Below are positions 40,857 through 50,098 of a stretch of DNA of 64,000 bases, piece after piece; position 1 is the first letter of the stretch, and each line of letters opens with the position of its first letter. The translations under genes and the position numbers were made by a program. The stretch comes from Gloeotrichia echinulata CP02 (GTDB taxonomy: Bacteria; Cyanobacteriota; Cyanobacteriia; Cyanobacteriales; Nostocaceae). The DNA lies in assembly GCA_038087035.1 (NCBI GenBank), contig CP051187.1, forward strand, positions 5,834,001 through 5,898,000. The letters run 5' to 3'. The notes beneath the pieces were generated by a model. It was not told the origin of the DNA. It saw nothing but the letters and a program-made list of their open reading frames with translations, and searched no databases.

Positions 40857-41260
40857 GCTTGGTTGATCCACTCCAACCATTGCACAAGTACGGATGTTGT
40901 GACATCTGTTTCAACTGCGTAATTATCTCCTAATTCGTGGTACAGATAAGCATTTTTTGCGGAAGTAGCTGGACAGACCAAGCGTACTTCACATTCAGGC
41001 GATAGTTTGCTCCATGTTAATCGAATGCTACCTTCCTCATCCGTCGCAGCTGATGCTTTGGGAAAGCGATCGCCCATTGCTTCATAAGCATCTACAACCA
41101 ATCGCATCGCTAACTTAAAGGCGGATTGGCTCGGTTGTAAAATTCCATACTCATCTGTCTCATCTTCTTCCAAAAGAGCCACGAGCCGCTTTAATGTTAC
41201 CGTAATGTTGCTACTGGAGGGTTTCGCTGACTGAGCAACGGTCATAAAACTCAAGTACAT
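40853..41260 (-). CDS. Unknown protein, first gene of a coupled pair
   Basis: 135 residues, family not recognised. The middle part (AFKLAMRLVVDAYEAMGDRFPKA) looks helical; the end is mixed (LVCPATSAKNAYLYHELGDNY). Two starts are possible, ATG at 41260 or 41245. The stop overlaps the next gene by 4 bp, so the two are co-translated. No signal peptide. The region upstream leads into a protease remnant and a minisatellite. Confidence 0.65.
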   Translation of the reverse strand: MYLSFMTVAQSAKPSSSNITVTLKRLVALLEEDETDEYGILQPSQSAFKLAMRLVVDAYEAMGDRFPKASAATDEEGSIRLTWSKLSPECEVRLVCPATSAKNAYLYHELGDNYAVETDVTTSVLVQWLEWINQA

Positions 41261-41300
41261 TCATTCGTTTGTATTGATACTAGCGTAACATGATCAACAG

Positions 41301-41524
41301 CTAAATACCTGTGCCTAATATTTTTAGACTGGTGTTAATCATAAAATCGGCGATCGCACTCAGTCCATCCCCAAATTCGGGAATCAGAAATATCATTACT
41401 AATGCAAATATACCAAACTGGGTTTCTTCTAAGCGTTTGAGTGCGGGAAAAATTTCGCTGTAGATATGAAAACCATCGAGGGGGGGGAATGGGTAGAAGA
41501 TTGAACAGAAATAAGGTTAAATGA
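41301..41524 (-). pseudogene. Remnant of a site-2 protease (M50) gene
   Basis: Only the C-terminal 70 or so codons remain. Reading from about 41520 gives LTLFLFNLLPIPP, the conserved NxxPxxxLDG region of M50 intramembrane proteases. A run of eight G (41480-41487) then shifts the frame; with seven G it would continue LDGFHIYSEIFPALKRL to a TAG at 41301. The N-terminal part, with the HExxH zinc motif, is missing and its place is taken by the minisatellite. The gene is dead by both truncation and frameshift. Confidence 0.75.
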
Positions 41525-41870
41525 AAGCAGAAGTTGATAACGTCAAGGCTGTAGCTGCTACTAACTGCGCGAAACACTCAATTGTCAAGGCTGTAGCTGA
41601 TAACGTCAAGGCTGTAGCTGCTACAGACTGCGCGAAACACTCAATTGTCAAGGCTGTAGCTGCTACAGACTGCGCGAAACACTGAATTGTCAAGGCTGTA
41701 GCTGATAACGTCAAGGCTGTAGCTGCTACAGACTGCGCGAAACACTGAATTGTCAAGGCTGTAGCTGATAACGTCAAGGCTGAAGTTGATAACGTCAAGG
41801 CTGAAGCTGCTACTGAGTGCGCGAAACACCGAATTGTGAAGACAGAAGTTGCTCCCGTTCACGCAATTTG
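41521..41870. repeat. Minisatellite of 21/42/63-bp units
   Basis: Units GGCTGTAGCTGATAACGTCAA (21) and GCTGTAGCTGCTACAGACTG...TTGTCAAG (42) alternate with a main period of 63 bp. All units are multiples of 21. A plus-strand frame (KAVADNVKAVAATDCAKHSIV) starts at an ATG at 41521 and is broken by TGA codons that differ from TCA by one base. Several minus frames are open as well. Coding status is unclear. Confidence 0.85.
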
Positions 41871-41890
41871 AATTATAAATTATTTTGTAC

Positions 41891-43459
41891 TTAAAAACTA
41901 AAGGTAGTGCGAATGGCGCCGATAAAAATATCTTTGTAGCTGGAAATGTTTTCGGGGTCGGTGACGATAAAAAAGCCGGGAGTGATGGCTATATTATCAC
42001 TAACTAAATAACGATAAAAAACTTCGTAATGCATGGAAGTGCTTTTATCTTCTGTAATTAATCTACCAGAATATAATTTTGGGGGTTGACCGACTAACAA
42101 GGCTAATAAATCACCTTTTCTGCCAAAGGGGTCATATAATCCTAAAGAAAATTGGTAGGTGCTACTACTAGCAGAAGCGTTTGATTTGAGGGAATCTGTT
42201 GTTATTAAACCTCCCCAAGCGCCAAATATTATTTGGTCTGTTAATTGCCATTTGACGCTACCATTAATAGCATTAATTTGCGCTGGTTCGTTAAATCCGT
42301 CGGATGTATCCGCATTAATACTGCCCGTGCCTGTGTCTAATTGCCCATTGCTAGCATAGGCGTTTACATAACCTAACCCAGCGATTAGGGAAGGCGTTGG
42401 CTTGTATAAAAGTTGCACTCCCAAGGCGCTATGATCTGAGGCAAATATTCCCTGACTGCTATTATTGCTATCTCTGGTACCATAGGCAAATTGTAAGCGC
42501 AGTTGATTGGAAACTAACCAGTCAAAGCCTACGCCTGCATCAAGACTACCGATTTTGAAGATGGGTGTGTAACCGGCAAATTGGGAGATTGCACCCTGAC
42601 CTGCATCGGCGTAGGGGGTGTTGACGCTGAGTACGCTGCTTAAACTAAAGCCTACTGGTTTGAAGGTAAAAACAATGCGATCGCCTAGGGTCGCAAATCG
42701 ATATTCTACAGAATCTACTTTTACTTGATTATCATAATTTGCTTGCCAGGAAAGTCTAGCCATGCTGGTGTTAAATGATGCCGGATTTGCGAAGCCATCA
42801 CCAGCGGTATTACCTGTGACTAAGCCAACTCGCAATCTGTCTTTTCCGGTAAACGATGATACAAGCTGTAATTGTGTCAGGTGACTGAGAATTGTGTTGG
42901 CTTCTCCGTTTCCTGGGGGGGAACCGCCAAAACCTGTTGTGAGTCCAAAGATTACTTGTCCTCCCAAACGCACTGTGGTGGAAAATTGTTGTGCTTCTAA
43001 GTTAGCAGTACGAGCTTCTAATTTATCTATTCGACTGCGTAAATTGGCAATTTCTGGTGCAAATTCTGTTTGCAGTTTTTGGATAGTTTCTAAGTCGGTT
43101 TTGCTGACTTGTGCTGATGCACCGGCTGCAATTAATTCATTAATTTTATCTAGTGCTGCATTTAAACCTGCGGCAAATTCATAACGAGTTAATGCCCGAT
43201 TCCCTTTAAATGTACCATCTGTATAACCAGCAATTACACCGTAACGTTCTACTAAAGATTGTAAGGCGGCAAATGCCCAATCACTGGGTTGGACATCAGA
43301 TAATTGTGAGACTGATGTCACTCTTTCTGTGTCTGTTTTTTGAGCTAATTGGTCACATGTTATATCTGTACATGTGTCTGCTTCTGCTAATGCTGGTGCT
43401 GTTAAACATAATAGTGCTGCGCCTGATAGAAGCAATAAATCTTTTTTAACGGTGATCAT
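41891..43459 (-). CDS. Cyanobacterial outer-membrane porin (SLH plus OprB type, iron uptake porin)
   Basis: 522 residues. A signal peptide (1-26) is followed by one S-layer homology domain (about 50-110; SDWAFAALQSLVERYGVIAGY, RYEFAAGLNAAL) that binds the peptidoglycan layer. A coiled coil (about 115-160, heptad Leu in LRSRIDKLEARTANLEAQ) comes next, then a beta-rich OprB-type barrel ending in Phe (TTFSF). Members carry small solutes and inorganic ions, and some are linked to iron uptake. It lies 56 bp downstream of the FecR-domain gene, probably in one operon. ATG start. Confidence 0.9.
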   Translation of the reverse strand: MITVKKDLLLLSGAALLCLTAPALAEADTCTDITCDQLAQKTDTERVTSVSQLSDVQPSDWAFAALQSLVERYGVIAGYTDGTFKGNRALTRYEFAAGLNAALDKINELIAAGASAQVSKTDLETIQKLQTEFAPEIANLRSRIDKLEARTANLEAQQFSTTVRLGGQVIFGLTTGFGGSPPGNGEANTILSHLTQLQLVSSFTGKDRLRVGLVTGNTAGDGFANPASFNTSMARLSWQANYDNQVKVDSVEYRFATLGDRIVFTFKPVGFSLSSVLSVNTPYADAGQGAISQFAGYTPIFKIGSLDAGVGFDWLVSNQLRLQFAYGTRDSNNSSQGIFASDHSALGVQLLYKPTPSLIAGLGYVNAYASNGQLDTGTGSINADTSDGFNEPAQINAINGSVKWQLTDQIIFGAWGGLITTDSLKSNASASSSTYQFSLGLYDPFGRKGDLLALLVGQPPKLYSGRLITEDKSTSMHYEVFYRYLVSDNIAITPGFFIVTDPENISSYKDIFIGAIRTTFSF

Positions 43460-43515
43460 TGGGACTGGGGACTGGGGACTGAGATTTTCCTGTGATTAAA
43501 TAATATGTGAAAAAA

Positions 43516-44571
43516 TTAGGGAGGGTTTGGAGTTTGTGTTGGGGAATTAGACCGCAAATAAGCTGCTGGTATATCTGTATTATTAATGCGTTGCTGGTTG
43601 CTGACTCTGATAGATGGACCTGGACGAGGATTCAACCTACTAGATTCACCATCGAGTGCTTCGGTGACGAAGTTTTTCGCAAATCCCGCAAATCTTTTGG
43701 CTTGATTTCTCAATGCTGCTAAAGTTTCCATCCGTACGGCGTTGATTGTTTCTTGTACTGGGGGAGACTCTTGAGCAACTATAGTTTCTTGTCTAGGTCC
43801 TAGTCCAGCAGTGAGGGAAATGAGTTTATAAACTCCTTGTAAGTCGAATTCCTGGACGGTTCCCACGACGCCATTTTTGACTGCGACTGTCTGACCTCCT
43901 TGTAAAGCCACGGTTTTTTTCCCGTTTTGGTCTGATATTTTGATGTCACCATCGGTAAGGGCAAAAACTTGGGTGGTATTGTTGGTTGTATTATGAGTAA
44001 TTAAGACTGCACTAGCTTTCTGTGCGGGGATAAATAGTTTTTCGCTGCTATTTTGACTTAATTTGCTGCTTTTAGTCGCCACTAAGTTGGTAGTTGGGGA
44101 TGAGATGGTGGCGGGACGTGGTGCTAAGATACTAATTTGACTTTCTGGTGTGGCAATTTCGGTAGCAACACTACCAGGGGGACTTAAAATTAAAGCTGTC
44201 CCATTTTCTAGTTTAAATATTGTTTCTAGCAGGGCAATGCGATTTGGTAGTTGAAAGCGACGTAACCCTGGTTCAAATCGAAAGGTGCTACTTTGATCTA
44301 CGCGAATGAGAGATTTATCGTTGAAGAATAATTGAGCTTCAGAACTAACGCCTGTTCTGACTGCATCTCGTGGTTGGATGATATCTTTTTGTTTTGCTGG
44401 TCGTTGAGTTTGGTTTTGTAGCAGCAGTTCGACCATCTTGATTAGTTTGTAGACTTCTGCACTGGTTAGTTGCTGGTCTGGTGCTGCCAGTACTGGAGCT
44501 ATCCAATATACTGTTAGTAGACTGCTAACAATTAAGGTTTGAGTTAGTGACTTGATGTGGGATTTGATCAC
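43516..44571 (-). CDS. FecR-domain envelope protein
   Basis: 351 residues, GTG start, signal peptide about 1-29. Residues about 60-190 match a FecR domain (QPRDAVRTGVSSEAQLFFNDKSLIRVDQSSTFRF), with a second beta-rich half (VFALTDGDIKISDQNGKKTVALQGGQTVAV). In cyanobacteria such proteins are stand-alone, without the sigma factor/anti-sigma context of E. coli FecR. The C-terminal 80 residues are Pro- and Asn-rich. The gene precedes the porin gene on the same strand, so a role in envelope or transport is possible. Confidence 0.82.
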   Translation of the reverse strand: MIKSHIKSLTQTLIVSSLLTVYWIAPVLAAPDQQLTSAEVYKLIKMVELLLQNQTQRPAKQKDIIQPRDAVRTGVSSEAQLFFNDKSLIRVDQSSTFRFEPGLRRFQLPNRIALLETIFKLENGTALILSPPGSVATEIATPESQISILAPRPATISSPTTNLVATKSSKLSQNSSEKLFIPAQKASAVLITHNTTNNTTQVFALTDGDIKISDQNGKKTVALQGGQTVAVKNGVVGTVQEFDLQGVYKLISLTAGLGPRQETIVAQESPPVQETINAVRMETLAALRNQAKRFAGFAKNFVTEALDGESSRLNPRPGPSIRVSNQQRINNTDIPAAYLRSNSPTQTPNPP

Positions 44572-44649
44572 AGTTTTACCTTAAATTTTTTCATTTTATT
44601 GGACTTGATTTTATATTAGTATATAGGTGAATTGATTTATTTGTTTGTG

Positions 44650-44716
44650 GTTGCGCTACTCTACGGGAAAGCTGCACTAATAGCGCTCCCTTGATCAAGA
44701 GTGCTATTAGCGCAAC
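44650..44716. terminator. Complex hairpin after trpC
   Basis: Outer arms GTTGCGCTA (44650-44658) and TAGCGCAAC (44708-44716), with an inner imperfect stem CTAATAGCGCTC / GAGTGCTATTAG. It lies between trpC and the FecR gene (both minus) and may end trpC transcription. Confidence 0.45.
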
Positions 44717-44741
44717 TACGAACAACGGCGCCGAAATATAG

Positions 44742-45584
44742 TTAAGGATGAAGTCTGAGGAGAGTACGCACAGCCTGTTCTATATCGTCTTGTTTAACTA
44801 AAGATTCGCCGATGAGGACTGCATCTGTACCAAACTCAGCTACCTGGGATAAATCAGTGGGTGTATATAATCCAGATTCACTGACGACCATAACGCCTAA
44901 GTTTTGTAATTGCGATCGCCTGGCTGTGAGCAGTCTGTCAGTGGTGTTGATATCGATGGTGAAATCTTCGAGATTGCGATTGTTGATTGCGACTAGGCGT
45001 AGGTCATCTAGCTTGAGCGCTCGATCTAGTTCTGCTAGGGTATGCACTTCGACTAGGGCATTCATGCCTAAATAGTGTATCACGCGCATGAAGTCTTGGA
45101 GTTCGCGATCTGATAGAATGGCTGCAATCAGTAGGATGGCATCTGCTCCGGCTGACCTTGCTAAATAAATTTGGCATGGGTCAATGATAAAATCTTTGCA
45201 TAGTAGGGGCAATGCTACTCTCTGGCGGATAATTCGCAATTGGTCAAAACCGCCCTGATAGAATGTTGCTTCTGTGAAGACGGATATGCAAGTTGCGCCG
45301 CTACGCTCATAAGCTTTGGCGATCGCTAGGGGGTCAAAGTCTGCACGGATGATGCCATAATTTGGTGATGCTTTCTGGACTTCTGCAATCAGTCTGGGTC
45401 GATGAGAACTCTGCTGTAAGGCGGTGAAGAAGTCTCGTACACTCGGAACTGCAGTTAATTGGCGTTGCAAAGAAGCTAAAGACATCTCTTGGTGTAATTG
45501 TGCGACTTCTTGTTTTTTCTGCCACATAATCTCTTTAAGAATAGGTTGCAGATGGGTATTAGTATTCGTAATTGGGTAAATCAT
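44742..45584 (-). CDS. trpC: Indole-3-glycerol-phosphate synthase
   Basis: Tryptophan synthesis: closes the indole ring from carboxyphenylamino-deoxyribulose phosphate. 280 residues, TIM barrel. Family motifs: RLIAEVQKASPNYGIIRADFDP (catalytic Lys; the more common text is EIKKASPSKG), LPLLCKDFIIDPCQIYLARSAGADA, INNRNLEDF and VVSESGLYT. The small departures and the isolated position raise the possibility that this is a second, specialised trpC rather than the main one; such extra copies are known in Nostocales. ATG at 45584. Confidence 0.93.
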   Translation of the reverse strand: MIYPITNTNTHLQPILKEIMWQKKQEVAQLHQEMSLASLQRQLTAVPSVRDFFTALQQSSHRPRLIAEVQKASPNYGIIRADFDPLAIAKAYERSGATCISVFTEATFYQGGFDQLRIIRQRVALPLLCKDFIIDPCQIYLARSAGADAILLIAAILSDRELQDFMRVIHYLGMNALVEVHTLAELDRALKLDDLRLVAINNRNLEDFTIDINTTDRLLTARRSQLQNLGVMVVSESGLYTPTDLSQVAEFGTDAVLIGESLVKQDDIEQAVRTLLRLHP

Positions 45585-45921
45585 AAGCTATAGCAGGGGA
45601 CTGGGGACTGGGGACACTTCGGCAAGCTCAGTGCATCGCTGGGGACTGGGTTACAAGTCTGATTGTGTCTAGGTTTTATCATCAGTTAATGTCCTAAGCA
45701 CTTTGGCGGTTGCTATACTAGGAAGGGATAAATGGGATGACTAAGAAAGTAGAAATATGAGGTCTTCAGCATAAAAATCCGCAGTAATTATCAATTTACC
45801 ATTCGCCATTCGCAATTCATTTTTAATTAATGGGTTTAATCCCCCTATCCGCTAAATTTTGAATTTTGAATTATGAATTATTTCAGCCGAATACCTTCAT
45901 TCTCAATTGCTTGCTGGATTT
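45585..45921. other. Intergenic repeats between trpC and the hetP-like gene
   Basis: Contains GGGGACT heptamers with the 36-bp repeat (45598-45655) and AATTTTG/AATTATG heptamers at about 45855-45880. No gene was recognised. Confidence 0.55.
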
Positions 45922-46200
45922 TCACTTATAGGTAGGAATCGAATTTGAGGTAAAATTGTCTAAAGTATCGCTATTTTTGGGATTTTGCTCGCTCCTTTCA
46001 ACTAGGCAGTTGTTTTTGAGTAATCTGATGTAGGTGCGGTAGGGTATGTAATCTATAGGGTTATAGCCTGCAAACCGGAGAATTAAGACACAGGCCCAGG
46101 AATACTTTCCAGCAATAATTGCTTTGACGATTTGTTCAATTTGTTCTGTATTAATTTTTTTACCTAGTGGTGGATTACTAGCAGTGATTTTTTGATTCAT
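45922..46200 (-). CDS. HetP-like heterocyst differentiation protein
   Basis: 92 residues. The core IVKAIIAGKYSWACVLILRF followed by AGYNP and YIPYRTYIRLLKNN is the signature region of HetP, which is needed for commitment to heterocyst formation under HetR control. Anabaena has several HetP-like proteins with partly opposing effects. This one is short, ending about 30 residues after the core, while HetP itself is longer, so it fits a short paralogue. ATG at 46200. A clear HetR-type palindrome was not found upstream. Confidence 0.85.
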   Translation of the reverse strand: MNQKITASNPPLGKKINTEQIEQIVKAIIAGKYSWACVLILRFAGYNPIDYIPYRTYIRLLKNNCLVERSEQNPKNSDTLDNFTSNSIPTYK

Positions 46201-47865
46201 GAATGATATTACCCCCTGTTAACTAAAACCAGCAGATTTACTCCTTAGTTTTTGACAAAACCCAGGTTTTTATTGATATTTTGGGTTGCTATTGAAAATA
46301 GGGGTGAGTTTAAGCAGTCAGATTTTTCTCTGCTTAAAGTATATTTGGGACTCTAACCCTATTCGTATACAGTTAATCAAGCCTGAATTTTCAGGCTTTG
46401 TACTTTAGTCTTTGGCAAGCTACATAGAGCCACTCCCTTCTAGAGTTTGGGCTTTATGAATCATCTTTACAGAGAATTGATATTCAACCTGCCACTACAA
46501 ATGAACTGTGTTATAGAAGCTGCTTCTTCGTTAAGCCTACTCAATTTTCCGGAATGGATGTGAGCAGAATTTTTTGATAGACTTATCTATTTTTTCGGTC
46601 TTGAAATTTTCAGCTATTGCAAAGCAGCAATGTGTTCATCAATACATCAATTTTTAAGCTTTTTTATATCTTTGGATAGATGACTAAAGTATCAACATCT
46701 AATTTGTGCATAAAAAAGTATTCCTTCTGACAGATGACTTAAAGGATTATTATATAGTTAAATCCCTGAGAGAGTAAAATAAGAGAAGTGAAATTTATGA
46801 AGAAGAATTTGCCTGTTTACGCAAAAAGTCCCTGGGCAAATCGGTCTAAACTGGAATTGACAAAACGATAATATTGTGGAGCAAGAATTAAATAGTACAT
46901 TTAGGCAGAAATCTAGTAGGGGTGTCAGGACTGACCCTCCGAATTTTGGATTTTGGATACTTCTCTACGAGAGGCTACGCCAACGACTTAAGAGCGGGAC
47001 GCTGCGCGTAGCTTGCTTCCACGTAGTGGTACGCTCAGTACAAGTTTTGGATTTTAGATTTTTTGGGAAGCAAGACCCCATCTGTCTGTAAAAATCTAAA
47101 AGACGCTCCTACGTCGCTTTACGCTACGCTATGCCGTAGGCTTTACTGGAGTAGGTCGTCATTTGTCATGGAACAGAATATTGAGACAGAGAGTCAATGA
47201 CAATTAGTAGATTTTACCAAGCTATGAAACCTCCATCAACTCAATCTTTCAAAATGCTATGTGCCATTTATCTCTGGTGAATGAACAATAATTATAGCGT
47301 TTCTCGCCCTAGTGAGGTACATCGGTAAGGGCACGGCACTGCCGTGCCCCTACATCGCGTGATACAATTTTGTACCTCATCTGAATAGGAAGTGCTATAT
47401 GCTCTTCGTAATTTGTAATGGGCTACGCTCAGGTAATTATCCTGAAGCGGAACACCATACCTCTATAGGTAGTCCCCTTAAGGGTCGGGTATACATCCAT
47501 CCTGAATGTAATTACGAATTAGGAATTGTTCATATATTTTTGAATATTTTACCCATCCCATAAGGGGTTACACCCCGCTTTACTGATGACTATTGGATGA
47601 TATTAAAATTGTCTTAATGCTGGAATTTTTCTTGGCTTTAATCGGCTATTTAATTTGATATCCAAGAGATAGATTGACTTTCAGTAACAAACATGAAAAA
47701 TTGTTATTAACAAAAATAAAGTAAGTAGTCTTGATGAATTGCGTACACCAGAACCCATGAGAAAGGACTAGGAACTATGATGGCAAGATTTGGATTTTAG
47801 AAAAATGTGATGATCAGCTTATTTATGGATATAGTGCCGACGGTTTCACAGGAGCGAGTAGGGAT
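46201..47865. other. 1.66-kb region without a recognised gene
   Basis: Lies between divergent genes (hetP-like, minus; histidine kinase, plus). Holds a palindromic repeat at about 46966-47048 (TACTTCTCTACGAGAGGCTA, split by another insert with GACGCTGCGCGTAGC), a MITE-like element at 47293-47399 and several small repeats (e.g. CGCTACGCTATGCCGTAGGC near 47121). The rest is AT-rich and may contain long leaders or small RNAs. The 71-codon frame at 46876 is built from repeats. Confidence 0.55.
47293..47399. mobile_element. MITE-like element around a GGGCACGGCA palindrome
   Basis: Imperfect inverted ends, TATAGCGTTTCTC...GAGGTAC at left and GTACCTC...GAAGTGCTATA at right, 107 bp. In the centre lies GGGCACGGCA C TGCCGTGCCC (47329-47349), a palindrome also found as halves at 30662 and in the element at 54001-54130. 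Confidence 0.55.
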
Positions 47866-49173
47866 ATGAATTGTGGCGAGTATACGTTAGTTCAATCCAA
47901 CTCTCAATTGGCGCTACAGCCAGCAGCAGAGTTGAATTTTGCTGATTTCCTGATCAATCAGGTTGTAGATGCTGCTTTTTGTGTGGGAGCAAACGCGCAA
48001 TTTCTATATGTTAATGATGCAACGAGCCGCATGACTGAGTATTCCCGTGAGGAATTACTTTCCATGTCACTGAATGATATAGATATAGATTTTTCGCTAC
48101 ATGATTGGTTAGAGAAGTGGCGCTGCTGTGCTTCTAAGCTGCAATCACAGCCTTCTTTCATCTTTAAATCTCGCTATCGAACTAAGAGAAGTCGGATATT
48201 TTGGGTGGAAGTAACTATCACTTATGTAAAACACCAAGGTAGGGATTTTGGCTATGTTTTTGCGCGGGAAAAGAGTGATGAAGTAGTAGATTTGAGCCTC
48301 CAAAAGTCGATTAATGAATTAAAGGATAGTAATGAGATTTTACAGCAAGAAATTACGGCGTTGAAACGGAAGGAAATCAAACTAGAAACATCCCTTTCTT
48401 TGCTACGTTCTCACATTGATATCAGTGATACAAAACAAACAGCATCGGAGATTCTTTACGCTTTAACACAAGCAAAGCAACTGAGTGAAATCAGAGTGCA
48501 ATTTGTGTCTATGCTCTGCCATCAATTCCGTACACCGCTGAATGTAGTTTCATTTTCTAATAGCTTACTCAAGCGTCATATCAACGAATGGACAGGGGAA
48601 AAAATCCGCACATTACTGGATCGCATTCAAATATCTGTGGAACATATCAGCCATTTATTGGATGATCTTTTATTTTTCACTAAGGCTGAAGCTGCAAAAC
48701 TAAATTTTCAGCCAAAACCGCTGGATTTGGTGAGTTTTTGCAACGAGTTAGTGACCCAAATACAGATTAGCAGTAGTCAGCACCGAATCAATTTTGTCAC
48801 CCAAGGTAACTGTGGTAGGGTTTGTATGGATGAAAAATTGTTGGAGCCTATGTTGAAGAACTTGCTAGAAAATGCAATTAACTATTCCCCAAACTACAGT
48901 CCAGTTGATATGAAACTCTCTTGTCGGAAGCAGAAAGTAATTTTCGAGATCCAAGATACCGGAATTGGGATTCCGGTAGCAGATCAACAACGATTATTTG
49001 AACCATTTTATCGGGGTAGTAATCATAATATTCACGGTACTGGACTAGGGTTATCGATTGTCAAAACCCTTGTGGATTTACAAGGTGGTCAAATCACCGT
49101 GGAAAGTGAAGTTGATATAGGCACTATTGTTACTGTCATATTGCCAGTTTCCAGTTCAACTGTAACCCCATAA
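47866..49173 (+). CDS. PAS-domain sensor histidine kinase
   Basis: 435 residues, no membrane segment, so a cytoplasmic kinase. A PAS domain at about 30-145 (NQVVDAAFCVGANAQFLYVN, ATSRMTEYSREELLSMS) is followed by a coiled coil (about 150-200). The dimerisation domain has the phospho-acceptor His in MLCHQFRTPL. ATP-binding boxes: N box NLLENAINYSPN, G1 DTGIGIP, F box LFEPFYRGS and G2 GTGLGLSIV. The response regulator starts 12 bp downstream, so the pair is co-transcribed and cognate. The ligand of PAS is unknown. Confidence 0.92.
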   Translation: MNCGEYTLVQSNSQLALQPAAELNFADFLINQVVDAAFCVGANAQFLYVNDATSRMTEYSREELLSMSLNDIDIDFSLHDWLEKWRCCASKLQSQPSFIFKSRYRTKRSRIFWVEVTITYVKHQGRDFGYVFAREKSDEVVDLSLQKSINELKDSNEILQQEITALKRKEIKLETSLSLLRSHIDISDTKQTASEILYALTQAKQLSEIRVQFVSMLCHQFRTPLNVVSFSNSLLKRHINEWTGEKIRTLLDRIQISVEHISHLLDDLLFFTKAEAAKLNFQPKPLDLVSFCNELVTQIQISSSQHRINFVTQGNCGRVCMDEKLLEPMLKNLLENAINYSPNYSPVDMKLSCRKQKVIFEIQDTGIGIPVADQQRLFEPFYRGSNHNIHGTGLGLSIVKTLVDLQGGQITVESEVDIGTIVTVILPVSSSTVTP

Positions 49174-49184
49174 CTCTTGTACAG

Positions 49185-50057
49185 ATGACAATGATCTACG
49201 AATCGGCGAAAAAAATTCTCGTGGTTGAAGATGATGCTGTTACCCGCAATCTCTTCTTAGACTGTCTTGAGGCTGAAGGCTTTGAGACGATAAGTGCCCA
49301 AAACGGTCTGATTGGTATCCAAAAAGCACAGGAGTATTTACCCGATTTAGTGATTTGCGATATTCTGATGCCAGATATAGATGGTTATAGTGTTCTGACT
49401 CATTTACGTCAAGATCCGATTACGGCAATTATTCCCTTTATTTTTCTGACTGGTAGCGATACTAAGGCAGATGTTCGCAAAGGTATGGAATTGGGAGCTG
49501 ATGACTATCTTACCAAACCCTCAACAGTAGAGGAATTGCTCAGAGCGATCGCGATCCGATTTGAAAAACAATCTCTTCTGAGATACTGGTACGCTACTAA
49601 CTCTCATCAAGTCTCACCAACATTACCCGTCACGTCTGATTCAATTTTTCCATTGGTTCCCCAACTCAAAGATGTTTTCGACTTCATCGAAGCTCATTAT
49701 CACAAAGGGATTACTTTGTCTGATGTGGCTGAAGCTGTGGGTTATTCACCTGCTTATTTAACACATAAAGTGGCACAACAAACAGGAGATACTGTTAACG
49801 GTTGGATTCTCAAACGCCGCATGGCTGCTGCGCGTCCTTTATTGATAAATACTAACCAAACAATTGAGCAGGTAGCTAGATCACTTGGCTATCAAAATGC
49901 TTGTCATTTCTCTCGCCATTTTCGTGAACAGCACGGTTTACCTCCCAAAACTTGGAGAAAACAGCACCAAATCTTGGAGACTTCCACAAACACGAAGCTA
50001 CAACTGGTCAAAACTGGTGAGATAGAGAGGAACTACTTACCTTTAAATTGCGGTTGA
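49185..50057 (+). CDS. Response regulator with AraC-type DNA-binding domain
   Basis: 290 residues. The receiver domain (about 9-125) has the acidic pair in VVEDD, the phospho-acceptor Asp in VICDILMPDIDGY and Lys in DYLTKPS. The C-terminal AraC/XylS domain (about 165-265) has two helix-turn-helix motifs (ITLSDVAEAVGYSPAYLTHK and TIEQVARSLGYQNACHFSRH). It is very likely phosphorylated by the kinase encoded just upstream and then acts as a transcription factor; the targets are unknown. The ATG at 49185 and a second at 49191 are both usable. Confidence 0.92.
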   Translation: MTMIYESAKKILVVEDDAVTRNLFLDCLEAEGFETISAQNGLIGIQKAQEYLPDLVICDILMPDIDGYSVLTHLRQDPITAIIPFIFLTGSDTKADVRKGMELGADDYLTKPSTVEELLRAIAIRFEKQSLLRYWYATNSHQVSPTLPVTSDSIFPLVPQLKDVFDFIEAHYHKGITLSDVAEAVGYSPAYLTHKVAQQTGDTVNGWILKRRMAAARPLLINTNQTIEQVARSLGYQNACHFSRHFREQHGLPPKTWRKQHQILETSTNTKLQLVKTGEIERNYLPLNCG

Positions 50058-50098
50058 TTTTGGTCAAGGGTCAAGGGTTAAGGGTCAAGGGTCAAGTT

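Noticed and set aside
45600..46700. HetR-binding palindrome for the HetP-like gene
   Set aside because: ACCCCCT and AGGGGT pieces exist upstream of 46200, but no symmetrical site of the known type could be built from them.
46876..47091. 71-codon frame before the histidine kinase
   Set aside because: Most of it is translated from dispersed repeats (RRQRL/YERLRQRL text also seen in the STAND gene insert).
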